This document shows, piece after piece, positions 1-7,293 of a DNA stretch of 64,000 nt. Made by a program: the position numbers and the translations under genes. The notes beneath the pieces are model-generated. The model was given only the letters and a program-made list of their open reading frames with translations, ran no database searches and was not told the DNA's origin. How positions within the stretch are numbered: the first letter of the stretch is position 1; the number at the start of each line of letters is the position of its first letter. The DNA comes from Thermoanaerobaculum sp. (GTDB lineage: Bacteria; Acidobacteriota; Thermoanaerobaculia; Multivoradales; UBA5704): contig JAJKHS010000100.1 in the NCBI GenBank assembly GCA_021154885.1, positions 1 to 64,000 of the forward strand, written 5' to 3'.

Positions 1-3000
1 CGTTACAGCGGACAGGACGATCTCGCGGTGGGCTCACCCGTCGCCGGACGCACACACCGCGAGCTCGAACCGCTGATCGGGTTCTTCGTCAACACGCTGG
101 TTTTACGAGGAGACCTGCGAGGAGACCTGGCGGGCGCCCCCACCTTCCGCGAGCTGCTCGGCCGTGTGCGCGAGACCGCCCTGGCCGCCTATCTGCACCA
201 GGACGTGCCGTTCGAAAAGCTGGTCGAGGAGCTGGCCCCCGAAAGGAGCCTCGCCTATGCCCCCCTGTTCCAGGTGATGCTCGTGCTGCAGAACGCTCCC
301 GTCGCAAGCCTGGAGATCGAGAGCCTGCGCCTGCGGCCGGTGAACGTGGAAGGTACGACGGCGAAGTTCGATCTCACCTTGAGCCTCGAAGAGCACGGCG
401 ACGGGCTCCTCGGCACGGTCGAGCACGCCACCGATCTCTACGACGCCGCGACGGTCGACCGCCTGTTCGCGGGCTTCGAGCGACTGCTCGCCGGCCTGGT
501 CGAAGCGCCGGAGCGGCGCGCCGGCGAGGTGGGCCTGCTCAGCGCCGCGGAAGCTCTCCAGCTTCGCGCCTGGAACGCGACCGCCGCCGCCTACCCTCTC
601 GACCGCCCGCTCCATGCCTGGATCGAAGAGCAGGTTGGCCGTTCTCCCGATGCCGTGGCCATTACTTTCGAGACGGAGGAGCTGACCTACGGCGAGCTCG
701 ATCGGCGGGCCAACCGTCTGGCGCGCCGGCTCCAGGCCCTTGGCTGTGGCCCGGAGAGCCGCGTCGGCGTGCTCCTGGAGCGCTCCTGCGAGCTGCTCGT
801 CGCCCTGCTCGGCATCCTCAAGGCGGGCGCGGCCTATGCCCCCCTGGACCCCGACCATCCCGCCGGCCGCCTCGCCTTCCAGGATCGCGATGCCCGCCTG
901 CGGCTGATCCTGACCCGCGCCGGCCTGGCCGATCGCCTGCCGGGCGCCGAGGATCGCTTCCTGTTCCTGGAGCACGGCGAACCGGCGGCCGGAGATCTCG
1001 GTGATCTCGACGAGGGTCCGCTCTCGGTGCCCGTCGATCCCGATCATCCGGCCTACGTGCTCTACACCTCCGGCTCCACGGGCAGGCCCAAGGGCGCGGT
1101 GATCTCCCACCGGGCCATCGTCAACCGGCTCCTCTGGATGCAGGAGGCGCTGCAGCTTTCCGCCGCCGACCGGGTGCTCCAGAAGACCCCGTTCAGCTTC
1201 GACGTCTCGGTCTGGGAGCTGTTCTGGCCGCTGATGACCGGCGCCCGCCTGGTGGTGGCCCGACCCGGTGGCCACCGCGACAACGCCTACCTGGCGCGGC
1301 TCATCGCCGGGCAGGGGATCACGGTCCTGCACTTCGTCCCCTCCATGCTGCAGCTCTTCCTGGAGGAGCCCGGGGCAGGGGAGTGCCGCACGCTGCGCGA
1401 CGTGGTGTGCAGCGGCGAGGCGCTGCCCGCCGCGCTGGCCCGGCGGTTCGCCGCCCGCCTCGGCCACGCCCAGCTGCACAACCTCTACGGCCCCACCGAG
1501 GCCGCGGTGGACGTCACCTCCTGGGTCTGTGAGACCGGCGAGAGCTACCGCGGCGGCGTCCCCATCGGCCGGCCGATCGCCAACACCCGCATCCACCTGC
1601 TCGACCGCAACCTTCAGCCGGTGCCAGTGGGCGTGCCGGGCGAGCTGTTCATCGCCGGCGTCAACCTGGCGCGCGGTTACGTCGAGCGCCCCGATCTGAC
1701 GGCCGAGCGCTTCCTGCCGGACCCCGAGGGAGGGGAGCCCGGCGGGCGCGTCTACCGTACCGGCGACCTGGCGCGGTGGCGGACCGACGGGGCGATCGAG
1801 TACCTGGGCCGCCTGGACCACCAGGTCAAGATCCGCGGCGTGCGCATCGAGTTGGGGGAGATCGAGGCGGCGCTGCTGGCCCTGCCCGGCGTGCGCGAGG
1901 CGGTGGTGTTGGTGCGTGGGGATCAATCCCGCGAGGATCGCTCCGAAAAGCGTCTGATCGCCTATGTGGTGGGGGACGCTTCGGCCGGCGCGCTGCGCTC
2001 GGGCCTGCGGGAGCGTCTGCCGGAGCCCATGGTGCCCGCCGCCTTCGTGACGCTCGCGGCGTTGCCCCTCACGGCCAACGGCAAGGTGGACAGGAAAGCG
2101 TTATCTGCTCCGGAGGCGGCTCCGGAGCAGCCCGGCGCCGCGTCCGGGTACGCGGCGCCCCGCACCCGCGAGGAGGAGCTCCTGGCGACGGTCTGGGCGC
2201 AGGCTTTGCGCCTGCCGCGGGTGGGGGTCAACGACAACTTCTTCGAGCTCGGCGGCGATTCGATCCTCTCCGTCCAGATCGTGGCCCGGGCGCGCCAGGC
2301 CGGCCTGCGCTTCACCATGCGGCAGATCTTCGAGCACCAGACGGTGGCGGCGCTCGCCCGCCATGCCACATTCACAGATGCCGCTGGTGTCCGTGCCGAG
2401 CAGGGACCGGTGGCAGGCGAGGTGCCACTCACCCCGATTCAGCGCTGGTTCTTCGCGCAGGGCTTTGCGGACCCCCACCACTTCAACCAGGCCCTCCTGC
2501 TGGAGTCGCGAGAGCCCCTCGACCCCGCCGTCCTGGAACGCGCCATGGCCGCCATCGTGGAGCACCACGACGCCCTGCGGATGCGGTTCGCTCTCCAGCC
2601 GGGCGGCTGGCGGCAGGAGAACGCGCCGGCCGAGCCGGTGGCGCCCTTCCACCAGGTGGACCTTTCGGGCCTGCCGGCGCCTCGCCGGCGCCAAGCCTTC
2701 GAGCGGGCGGCCGCGGCTCTCCAGGCGGGCTTCGACCTGTCGGCGGGACCTCTGGCCCGCCTCTGCCTGTTCAATGGGCAGCCGGACCGGCTGCTCTGGG
2801 TCACCCACCACCTAGTGGTGGACGGGGTCTCCTGGCGCGTGCTGCTCGAAGACCTGGAGGGGGCGTACCGCCGGGCCGCGCGCGGGCTGCGCCCCACCTT
2901 GCCGCCCAAGACCACCTCGTTCCAAGAGTGGGCTCGCCGATTGACTGCGCATGCCGGGCATGCCGGCTCGGAGGCGTTGGCCCGCGAGCTGGATTACTGG

Positions 3001-4686
3001 CGCGAGACCGCCCGGGCTCCCGTCCCCCGCCTGCCCGTCGACTTCCCCTCTGCCGCCGATCTGGTCGGCGACGAAGCCACGGTCTCCTTCGAGCTCACTG
3101 CCGAAGAAACCGCGGACCTGCTCCAGACCCTGCCGTCGGTGTACCACAACCGCATCGACGACGCGCTGCTCAGCGCCCTGGTGCGGGCCCTGGCGGGCTG
3201 GACCGGCTCGCCGCGGCTGCGGGTGGACCTGGAGGGGCATGGCCGCGAGCCCATATCGGGCGATGTCGACGTCTCGCGCACCGTGGGCTGGTTCACCTCC
3301 CTGTACCCGGTCGTCCTGGAGGAGGGGGACGCCGGTCCCGGCGACGCCCTGGTGAGCGCCAGGGAGCGGTTGCGCGCCGTGCCGGGACGCGGTCTCGGCT
3401 ACGGTCTGTTGCGCCTGGAAGCGGCTCCGGCGGCCGAGATCCTGTTCAACTACCTGGGCCAATATCTGGGTCAAGCCGACGCCGCCTCCGAGGAGAGCTC
3501 TCTTTTCCGGGCTTCCACGGTCTCCGCCGGCCCCAGCCGGAGCCCGCGCGCCCGCCGCACCCACCCGTTGGAAATCGTCGGCATGGTGGCCGAGGGCCGG
3601 CTCCGGATCACCCTGACCTACGGCTCGCGGACGCATCGCCGGGAGACCGCGGAGCGACTGGCCGCGGCCTATGCCGGCGCGCTGCGGCAACTGATCCAGC
3701 ACGGCCGGGAAAGCGAGAAGACCGTCGCCGCGCCGGCCCCGCGCCTCGAGGAGGAGGCTGGCACCCCCTGGTCGCCGCTGGTGCCGATCCAGCCCCTCGG
3801 GGCGCGGACGCCGCTCTTCTTCGTCCATGCGCTCGGGGGAGAGGTCCTCGGCTACTACCAACTCGCCCGACAGCTCGGCACAGACCAGCCGGTCTACGGC
3901 CTCCAGGCGCGCCCCCTCGATGGGAAGGCCGGGCAGGCCGAAGCGCCGCAGGTTACGATCGAACAGGCGGCGGCCGAGTACGTCGATGCCGTGCGAAGCT
4001 TTCAGCCCGTTGGCCCCTACCTTCTGGCCGGGTACTCTTTTGGCGGGGTCGTCGCGTTCGAGATGGCGCGGCAGCTCAACCGTGCCGGAGAGGAGGTGGC
4101 GCTGCTCGCCCTCCTGGATCAACCGGTCTCTCCGGGCGACGAAGCCGCGGAAGTCGACACCGCGGCCGTCATCGCCGGCATGCTGCAGCATCAGGCCCGC
4201 GGCGAGGGGCGTACGCTGGAGCTCGATGCGGAAGCGCTGCGCGGTCTTCCCCTCGACGGCCAGCTCGCACGGGGCCTGGAGATCCTCGGCGGCCTGGAGG
4301 CGCTCGGACCGGGTTTCGACATCCCGCTGCTGCGCGATCTGGCCCTGGGGTGGAGCTCCAGGGCGACGGCCGTCGAACGCTACAGGGTTTCCACCTATCC
4401 GGGAAGGATCACCCTGTTGCGGGCGAGCAGCGTCGATCCGGTCGCCCTCCAGGAAGCGACTCCGCAACGACGGCAGATTTTCGAGGACCCCACCCTGGGC
4501 TGGGGTACCGTCGCAGCGGGCGGCGTGGAGGTCCACACCGTCCCCGGCAACCACCAGACGATCATCGCAGCGCCCCACGTGGAGACCCTCGCCGAGATCT
4601 TGGCAACGTGCATCGCGCGGGCCGAGCGAGGGCCGGGGCGAACAGCTTGCCTCATGGGGCCGGCAGCTCAACCCGTGGAGGTTTGA
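1..4686 (+). CDS. Terminal NRPS, C(partial)-A(Ser)-PCP-E-TE; 5' end outside window
   Basis: The reading frame is open from base 1, so the gene begins upstream; 1561 residues are visible. Domains in order: the C-terminal half of a condensation domain (about 1-190, with the VNTLVLR and DVPFEKLVEEL blocks); an adenylation domain (about 203-700; YTSGSTGRPKG near 354, YRTGDL near 585, NGKVD near 695); a carrier protein with GGDS, pantetheine Ser754; an epimerisation domain (PLTPIQRWFF near 808, HHLVVDG near 935, NYLGQ later); and a type I thioesterase with G-Y-S-F-G-G, nucleophile Ser1346, and a C-terminal GNH histidine. The pocket code reads DVWHVSLVDK, the serine family (EntF is DVWHFSLVDK). The module should activate L-Ser, epimerise it on the carrier, and release the chain by hydrolysis or cyclisation. 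The GGDS carrier variant fits an E domain directly downstream. The stop lies 704 nt before the end of the convergent transporter gene. Domain calls are secure; Ser is well supported; the release mode is unknown. Confidence 0.95.
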   Translation, partial: RYSGQDDLAVGSPVAGRTHRELEPLIGFFVNTLVLRGDLRGDLAGAPTFRELLGRVRETALAAYLHQDVPFEKLVEELAPERSLAYAPLFQVMLVLQNAPVASLEIESLRLRPVNVEGTTAKFDLTLSLEEHGDGLLGTVEHATDLYDAATVDRLFAGFERLLAGLVEAPERRAGEVGLLSAAEALQLRAWNATAAAYPLDRPLHAWIEEQVGRSPDAVAITFETEELTYGELDRRANRLARRLQALGCGPESRVGVLLERSCELLVALLGILKAGAAYAPLDPDHPAGRLAFQDRDARLRLILTRAGLADRLPGAEDRFLFLEHGEPAAGDLGDLDEGPLSVPVDPDHPAYVLYTSGSTGRPKGAVISHRAIVNRLLWMQEALQLSAADRVLQKTPFSFDVSVWELFWPLMTGARLVVARPGGHRDNAYLARLIAGQGITVLHFVPSMLQLFLEEPGAGECRTLRDVVCSGEALPAALARRFAARLGHAQLHNLYGPTEAAVDVTSWVCETGESYRGGVPIGRPIANTRIHLLDRNLQPVPVGVPGELFIAGVNLARGYVERPDLTAERFLPDPEGGEPGGRVYRTGDLARWRTDGAIEYLGRLDHQVKIRGVRIELGEIEAALLALPGVREAVVLVRGDQSREDRSEKRLIAYVVGDASAGALRSGLRERLPEPMVPAAFVTLAALPLTANGKVDRKALSAPEAAPEQPGAASGYAAPRTREEELLATVWAQALRLPRVGVNDNFFELGGDSILSVQIVARARQAGLRFTMRQIFEHQTVAALARHATFTDAAGVRAEQGPVAGEVPLTPIQRWFFAQGFADPHHFNQALLLESREPLDPAVLERAMAAIVEHHDALRMRFALQPGGWRQENAPAEPVAPFHQVDLSGLPAPRRRQAFERAAAALQAGFDLSAGPLARLCLFNGQPDRLLWVTHHLVVDGVSWRVLLEDLEGAYRRAARGLRPTLPPKTTSFQEWARRLTAHAGHAGSEALARELDYWRETARAPVPRLPVDFPSAADLVGDEATVSFELTAEETADLLQTLPSVYHNRIDDALLSALVRALAGWTGSPRLRVDLEGHGREPISGDVDVSRTVGWFTSLYPVVLEEGDAGPGDALVSARERLRAVPGRGLGYGLLRLEAAPAAEILFNYLGQYLGQADAASEESSLFRASTVSAGPSRSPRARRTHPLEIVGMVAEGRLRITLTYGSRTHRRETAERLAAAYAGALRQLIQHGRESEKTVAAPAPRLEEEAGTPWSPLVPIQPLGARTPLFFVHALGGEVLGYYQLARQLGTDQPVYGLQARPLDGKAGQAEAPQVTIEQAAAEYVDAVRSFQPVGPYLLAGYSFGGVVAFEMARQLNRAGEEVALLALLDQPVSPGDEAAEVDTAAVIAGMLQHQARGEGRTLELDAEALRGLPLDGQLARGLEILGGLEALGPGFDIPLLRDLALGWSSRATAVERYRVSTYPGRITLLRASSVDPVALQEATPQRRQIFEDPTLGWGTVAAGGVEVHTVPGNHQTIIAAPHVETLAEILATCIARAERGPGRTACLMGPAAQPVEV

Positions 4687-5133
4687 ACATTTCAGTCCCG
4701 GGTCGAGAGGTTGAACCCGCCGGTTGGACTGTCCGCCCGCCCGGATCTCCTGTTTTGTCGCGCAGACCGGCATCTGGGGTGCGCGTTGCGGCGGGTTCGT
4801 GTTGCAAGCGGCGGTTTGTGATGCAGCCGCAGAGCGGGTCCTCCAAAGCACGAGAGCAACCCGGAACGGATTGGTGGGACCTGGTTACTAGACTAGTCTG
4901 CCGCGAATTGGAAGCTCTCGCGGCGGACAAGCCGGTGGCGGTCCACGAGATCCGGCCGCTGGCCGAACCCACTGGCCGAAGAGCGTCGGAGTCCTGCCTG
5001 ATCGCACGCTCCAGGGCCGTTCGCAGGTCCTCGCTATCGACGCTGCCGCCGGCTCCGGCGCGAGTGAAGTCGCGAAAGATTCGACGAAGTTTCGGGACTT
5101 CCCTTGAATCAGGGTGATTGAGTAGGTTGCCCA

Positions 5134-5153
5134 AGTCACACTCCAGTCACACT
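5134..5153 (+). repeat. Direct repeat pair AGTCACACT, 11-bp period, left of tRNA end
   Basis: Two identical copies of AGTCACACT (5134-5142 and 5145-5153) are separated by CC, an offset of one helical turn. A related AGTCACC occurs at 5236-5242. The sequence resembles the arm-type integrase sites of phage lambda (consensus close to AAGTCACTAT). Being a recombinase arm site is inference. Confidence 0.55.
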
Positions 5154-5286
5154 GCGAGGTGAAAACCAGTGGTAACCGGCGGTACTGGGTGACAGTCCAG
5201 GATCGAGCTAAGTGCTTGACCTGTTGTACGTTGAGAGTCACCGGCTGTCATTGATTGACAGGGCTGGGCCTGTTTCCTAAACTCTT

Positions 5287-5314
5287 GGGGGTTCGAGTCC
5301 TCCCAGCCGCACCA
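5287..5314 (+). other. tRNA 3'-end fragment, probable recombinase attachment core
   Basis: The stretch reads as a normal tRNA 3' end. The T-stem GGGGG (5287-5291) pairs with CCTCC (5299-5303) with one G-U, around the T-loop TTCGAGT. The acceptor 3' strand CAGCCGC (5304-5310), discriminator A and encoded CCA follow. Upstream, CCGGCTG at 5241-5247 could pair with the acceptor at six of seven positions and would give a 74-nt unit, and TTCCTAA at 5274-5280 looks like an anticodon loop (CCT, Arg). However, the anticodon stem pairs at only two of five positions, the variable loop would be one base, and there is no proper D-arm. It is therefore not called a functional tRNA. Remnants of this kind are typical of integration sites in tRNA genes. 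Confidence 0.55.
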
Positions 5315-5323
5315 CTTTTTAAG

Positions 5324-5343
5324 ATCAACACTGTATCAACACT
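5324..5343 (+). repeat. Direct repeat pair ATCAACACT, 11-bp period, right of tRNA end
   Basis: Two identical copies of ATCAACACT (5324-5332 and 5335-5343) are separated by GT. The spacing matches the repeat pair on the other side of the tRNA-like core, but the sequence differs. The right pair starts 10 bases after the CCA end. Confidence 0.55.
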
Positions 5344-5389
5344 TATCTCTAGAGCATCGGAGCAGAAATGGGGCCGAAAAGCGGCGGGC

Positions 5390-7075
5390 TCAGGTAAACG
5401 GCTGAGAGATCATCAATCCCTTGTGCTCTGTGACAGAGCGATCGTACTCGACCTGCCCATAGTTCAGTTTGACGACGCGGTCGGCGACGTGGAAGTAATG
5501 GTCGTCGTGGCTGATGACGAAGACGGTCTTGCCTCGGCGCCGCAGCTCCGGGAGAAGCTCCAGGTAAAAGACCTGCTTGAAGGTCGGGTCCTGATCGGCC
5601 GCCCATTCATCGAAGACGTAGATCGAGCGATCCTCCAGGTAGGCGGTCAGCAGGGCCAGGCGCTTGCGCTGCCCTTGCGACAGGTCGAGCGTGGAGAACC
5701 GCCCTTGCTCCACCCGCACCTTGCGGTCCAGGCGCAGCCGCTCGAGGTAGCGAAGGGCTTCCTGGTCCAGCTTGGCGCTCTCCAGACCGAGCAGGTTCTC
5801 AAACAGGAAGAAGTCGGAGAAGACGACGGAGAAACGCTCGCGGTAGCTCTCCCGGTTGTGATCGGTGATCGCCTCGCCTGCGAAGCGGATCTCTCCCGCC
5901 TCCGGCGTGTAGAGGCCGATCAGGATCTTGGCCAGGGTGGTCTTGCCGCTGCCGTTGCCGCCGATCATGAAGACCAGCTCGCCGGGCCGGAATGTCAGGT
6001 CGACTGGTCCGAGCAGGAAGCTCTCGTCATTTTCCTGCCGGTAGCTGTGGGCCACGCCGTCCAGCTCCAGGAGGTCCCAGGTGCCCTGCGTGGCAGCCGG
6101 CGCTAGGTCCGGCGCCGGCGCCTCGGCATCCAGCGAGAACCCGAGATCCTCGACGGTCCGGATCGCCACCGTGGCGCGGGAGAGTGCCGGCAGGCTCGTC
6201 AGCAGGACCTCCAACGGGGTCATCATCTGGAACAGAACGATTGTGTAGGCGACCAGGACCTTGCCGTCGACCGGCTGGAACCGGGGGAGGACCAGGATGA
6301 GGAACCCGATCAGCATGAACAGCAGGACTTGCCCCCAGCTCGAGGCCACGGAGAACGCGATCTGACCGGCCCTGTAATCTTTCATCTGGGCCTTCGTGCT
6401 GTGCTCGACGCTCTGCAGGAAGGCCTCCCGCCGGCCGCGGTGCATCTTGAGCTCCTTGGTGCCCTCGACCATGGAGCGGATCTGGCCGAACACTTCGTCC
6501 ATCCATTGGCGCGAGCGTTGGAAGAAGAGGCTCGCCTTGCCTGCCGCCAGACGGTACGAAAGGGCGCCGCCCAGGATGACGACCGCCACCTCCAGGAGCA
6601 ACCGTGTGTCGAGCCAGCCCAGGTAGACGAGAGAGCTCACCACCAGTGTGACGTGCATGAGCAGGATCGGGACCATGGCCGTCGAGTCGGCGATCGTGCC
6701 GATGTCCGTGGTGAGGGTCGCGAGCAGACGCGACGCCCCGACCTGTTCGAGCTGGCGCAGTGGCGCCGAGAGCACCCGGCGGCTCAGCCGCAGCCGCAGG
6801 GCGAGCAGGCTGCTCTGCGACAGGTCCACGAGAAGCACCTGCGAGACGAAACGGCAGGCGGGCAGCACCGCGCAGAGGGCGGCGAAGGCCCAGATCCTGG
6901 CCGGGCCCGAGGACCCCGGACGGCCGATGAGCGAGTTGATCAACGCGATCATCCCGGTCGCCGCCAGGCCGCTCGCCACTCCTCCGATCGCGATGACGGC
7001 GATGCGCAGCCGGGAGTGCCGGATGTCCAATGACAGGCGCCGCAGGAACGAGAGCAGGCGGAGGAGCGAGGCCAT
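5390..7075 (-). CDS. Cyclic-peptide/siderophore ABC exporter, PvdE/SyrD type (fused TMD-NBD)
   Basis: This is a 561-aa half-transporter with six membrane segments followed by one ATPase domain, probably exporting the peptide made by the adjacent synthetases from the cytoplasm. The N-terminal 320 residues hold hydrophobic helices (for example IAVIAIGGVASGLAATGMIAL near the start). The ATPase domain has Walker A GGNGSGKTT near residue 370, the signature LSQGQRKR, and Walker B ending in VFDEWAADQDP near 485. The DEWAADQDP form of Walker B is typical of the cyclic peptide transporter family (PvdE, SyrD), and the length matches. I chose ATG at 7075 (MASLLRLL); a TTG at 7090 would add five residues. 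Neither has a strong ribosome site. The gene faces the NRPS gene at 1-4686 and diverges from the ATP-grasp-like gene at 7294. Confidence 0.92.
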   Translation of the reverse strand: MASLLRLLSFLRRLSLDIRHSRLRIAVIAIGGVASGLAATGMIALINSLIGRPGSSGPARIWAFAALCAVLPACRFVSQVLLVDLSQSSLLALRLRLSRRVLSAPLRQLEQVGASRLLATLTTDIGTIADSTAMVPILLMHVTLVVSSLVYLGWLDTRLLLEVAVVILGGALSYRLAAGKASLFFQRSRQWMDEVFGQIRSMVEGTKELKMHRGRREAFLQSVEHSTKAQMKDYRAGQIAFSVASSWGQVLLFMLIGFLILVLPRFQPVDGKVLVAYTIVLFQMMTPLEVLLTSLPALSRATVAIRTVEDLGFSLDAEAPAPDLAPAATQGTWDLLELDGVAHSYRQENDESFLLGPVDLTFRPGELVFMIGGNGSGKTTLAKILIGLYTPEAGEIRFAGEAITDHNRESYRERFSVVFSDFFLFENLLGLESAKLDQEALRYLERLRLDRKVRVEQGRFSTLDLSQGQRKRLALLTAYLEDRSIYVFDEWAADQDPTFKQVFYLELLPELRRRGKTVFVISHDDHYFHVADRVVKLNYGQVEYDRSVTEHKGLMISQPFT

Positions 7076-7092
7076 TCGGCAGCCGTCCAAGC

Positions 7093-7176
7093 CTAGACCA
7101 GGGCCTGCTCGCGGGTAACGGGCTCGGCCGTTCTCTTGACAGCCGGGACCTTCGCTTCACTGAAATCGATGGGCAT
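7093..7176 (-). CDS. Possible 27-aa small ORF immediately upstream of the exporter
   Basis: On the reverse strand an ATG at 7176 opens a 27-codon frame that begins MPIDFSEAK, ends REQALV, and stops with TAG at 7093-7095. A good ribosome site (GAAAGG, six bases of spacing) precedes it, better than that of the exporter. The stop lies 17 bases before the exporter ATG (7075) and two bases before its alternative TTG (7090), in a different frame, so translational coupling is possible. The peptide is polar, with no signal peptide and no membrane segment. It could be a leader peptide, a small protein, or chance. The divergent intergenic DNA continues to 7293. It has a TTGACA at 7136-7141 and an AT-rich patch near 7203-7220, but no clear full promoter. 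Confidence 0.33.
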   Translation of the reverse strand: MPIDFSEAKVPAVKRTAEPVTREQALV

Positions 7177-7293
7177 TTATGACCTTTCTGCGCCGACGCA
7201 CAGATTAGAATAACTTATCGTAGCGGACGGGACAGGCCGCCGTCCACCATCTCCGGATATTTCGCTGGCCGGTGCAGGAGGGGAGAGGAGACG

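Larger units (their letters stand above)
4687..5389. other. Gene-free stretch between the TE gene and the exporter, carrying an att-like site
   Basis: This stretch of 703 bases lies between two convergent genes. Short ORFs cross it on both strands (for example reverse 4652-5134 and 4888-5241), but none resembles a protein family I recognise. Base composition falls from GC-rich on the left to mixed or AT-richer past about 5110. The right half holds a tRNA 3'-end-like sequence (5287-5314), two pairs of 9-bp direct repeats, and a perfect 6-bp inverted repeat CTGTCA-TTGAT-TGACAG at 5245-5261. No integrase gene is present in the window. The left half may be decayed coding sequence, but I cannot say of what. 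Confidence 0.6.

Noticed and set aside
28-30. GTG as a start of the first gene
   Set aside because: The frame is open to base 1 and encodes condensation-domain sequence before it (YSGQDDLAVG), so the gene begins outside the window.
1776-5117. Forward ORF of 1113 codons overlapping the terminal NRPS gene
   Set aside because: It lies in another frame, is Arg/Pro/Gly-rich and lacks motifs. The true frame carries the A, PCP, E and TE signatures across the same bases.
4652-5241. Reverse-strand ORFs of 160 and 117 codons as real genes
   Set aside because: Composition changes along the frame, there is no recognisable family, and one overlaps the end of the NRPS gene.
5241-5314. Complete tRNA gene
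   Set aside because: The 3' part is good, but there is no D-arm, the anticodon stem pairs at only two positions and the variable loop would be one base.
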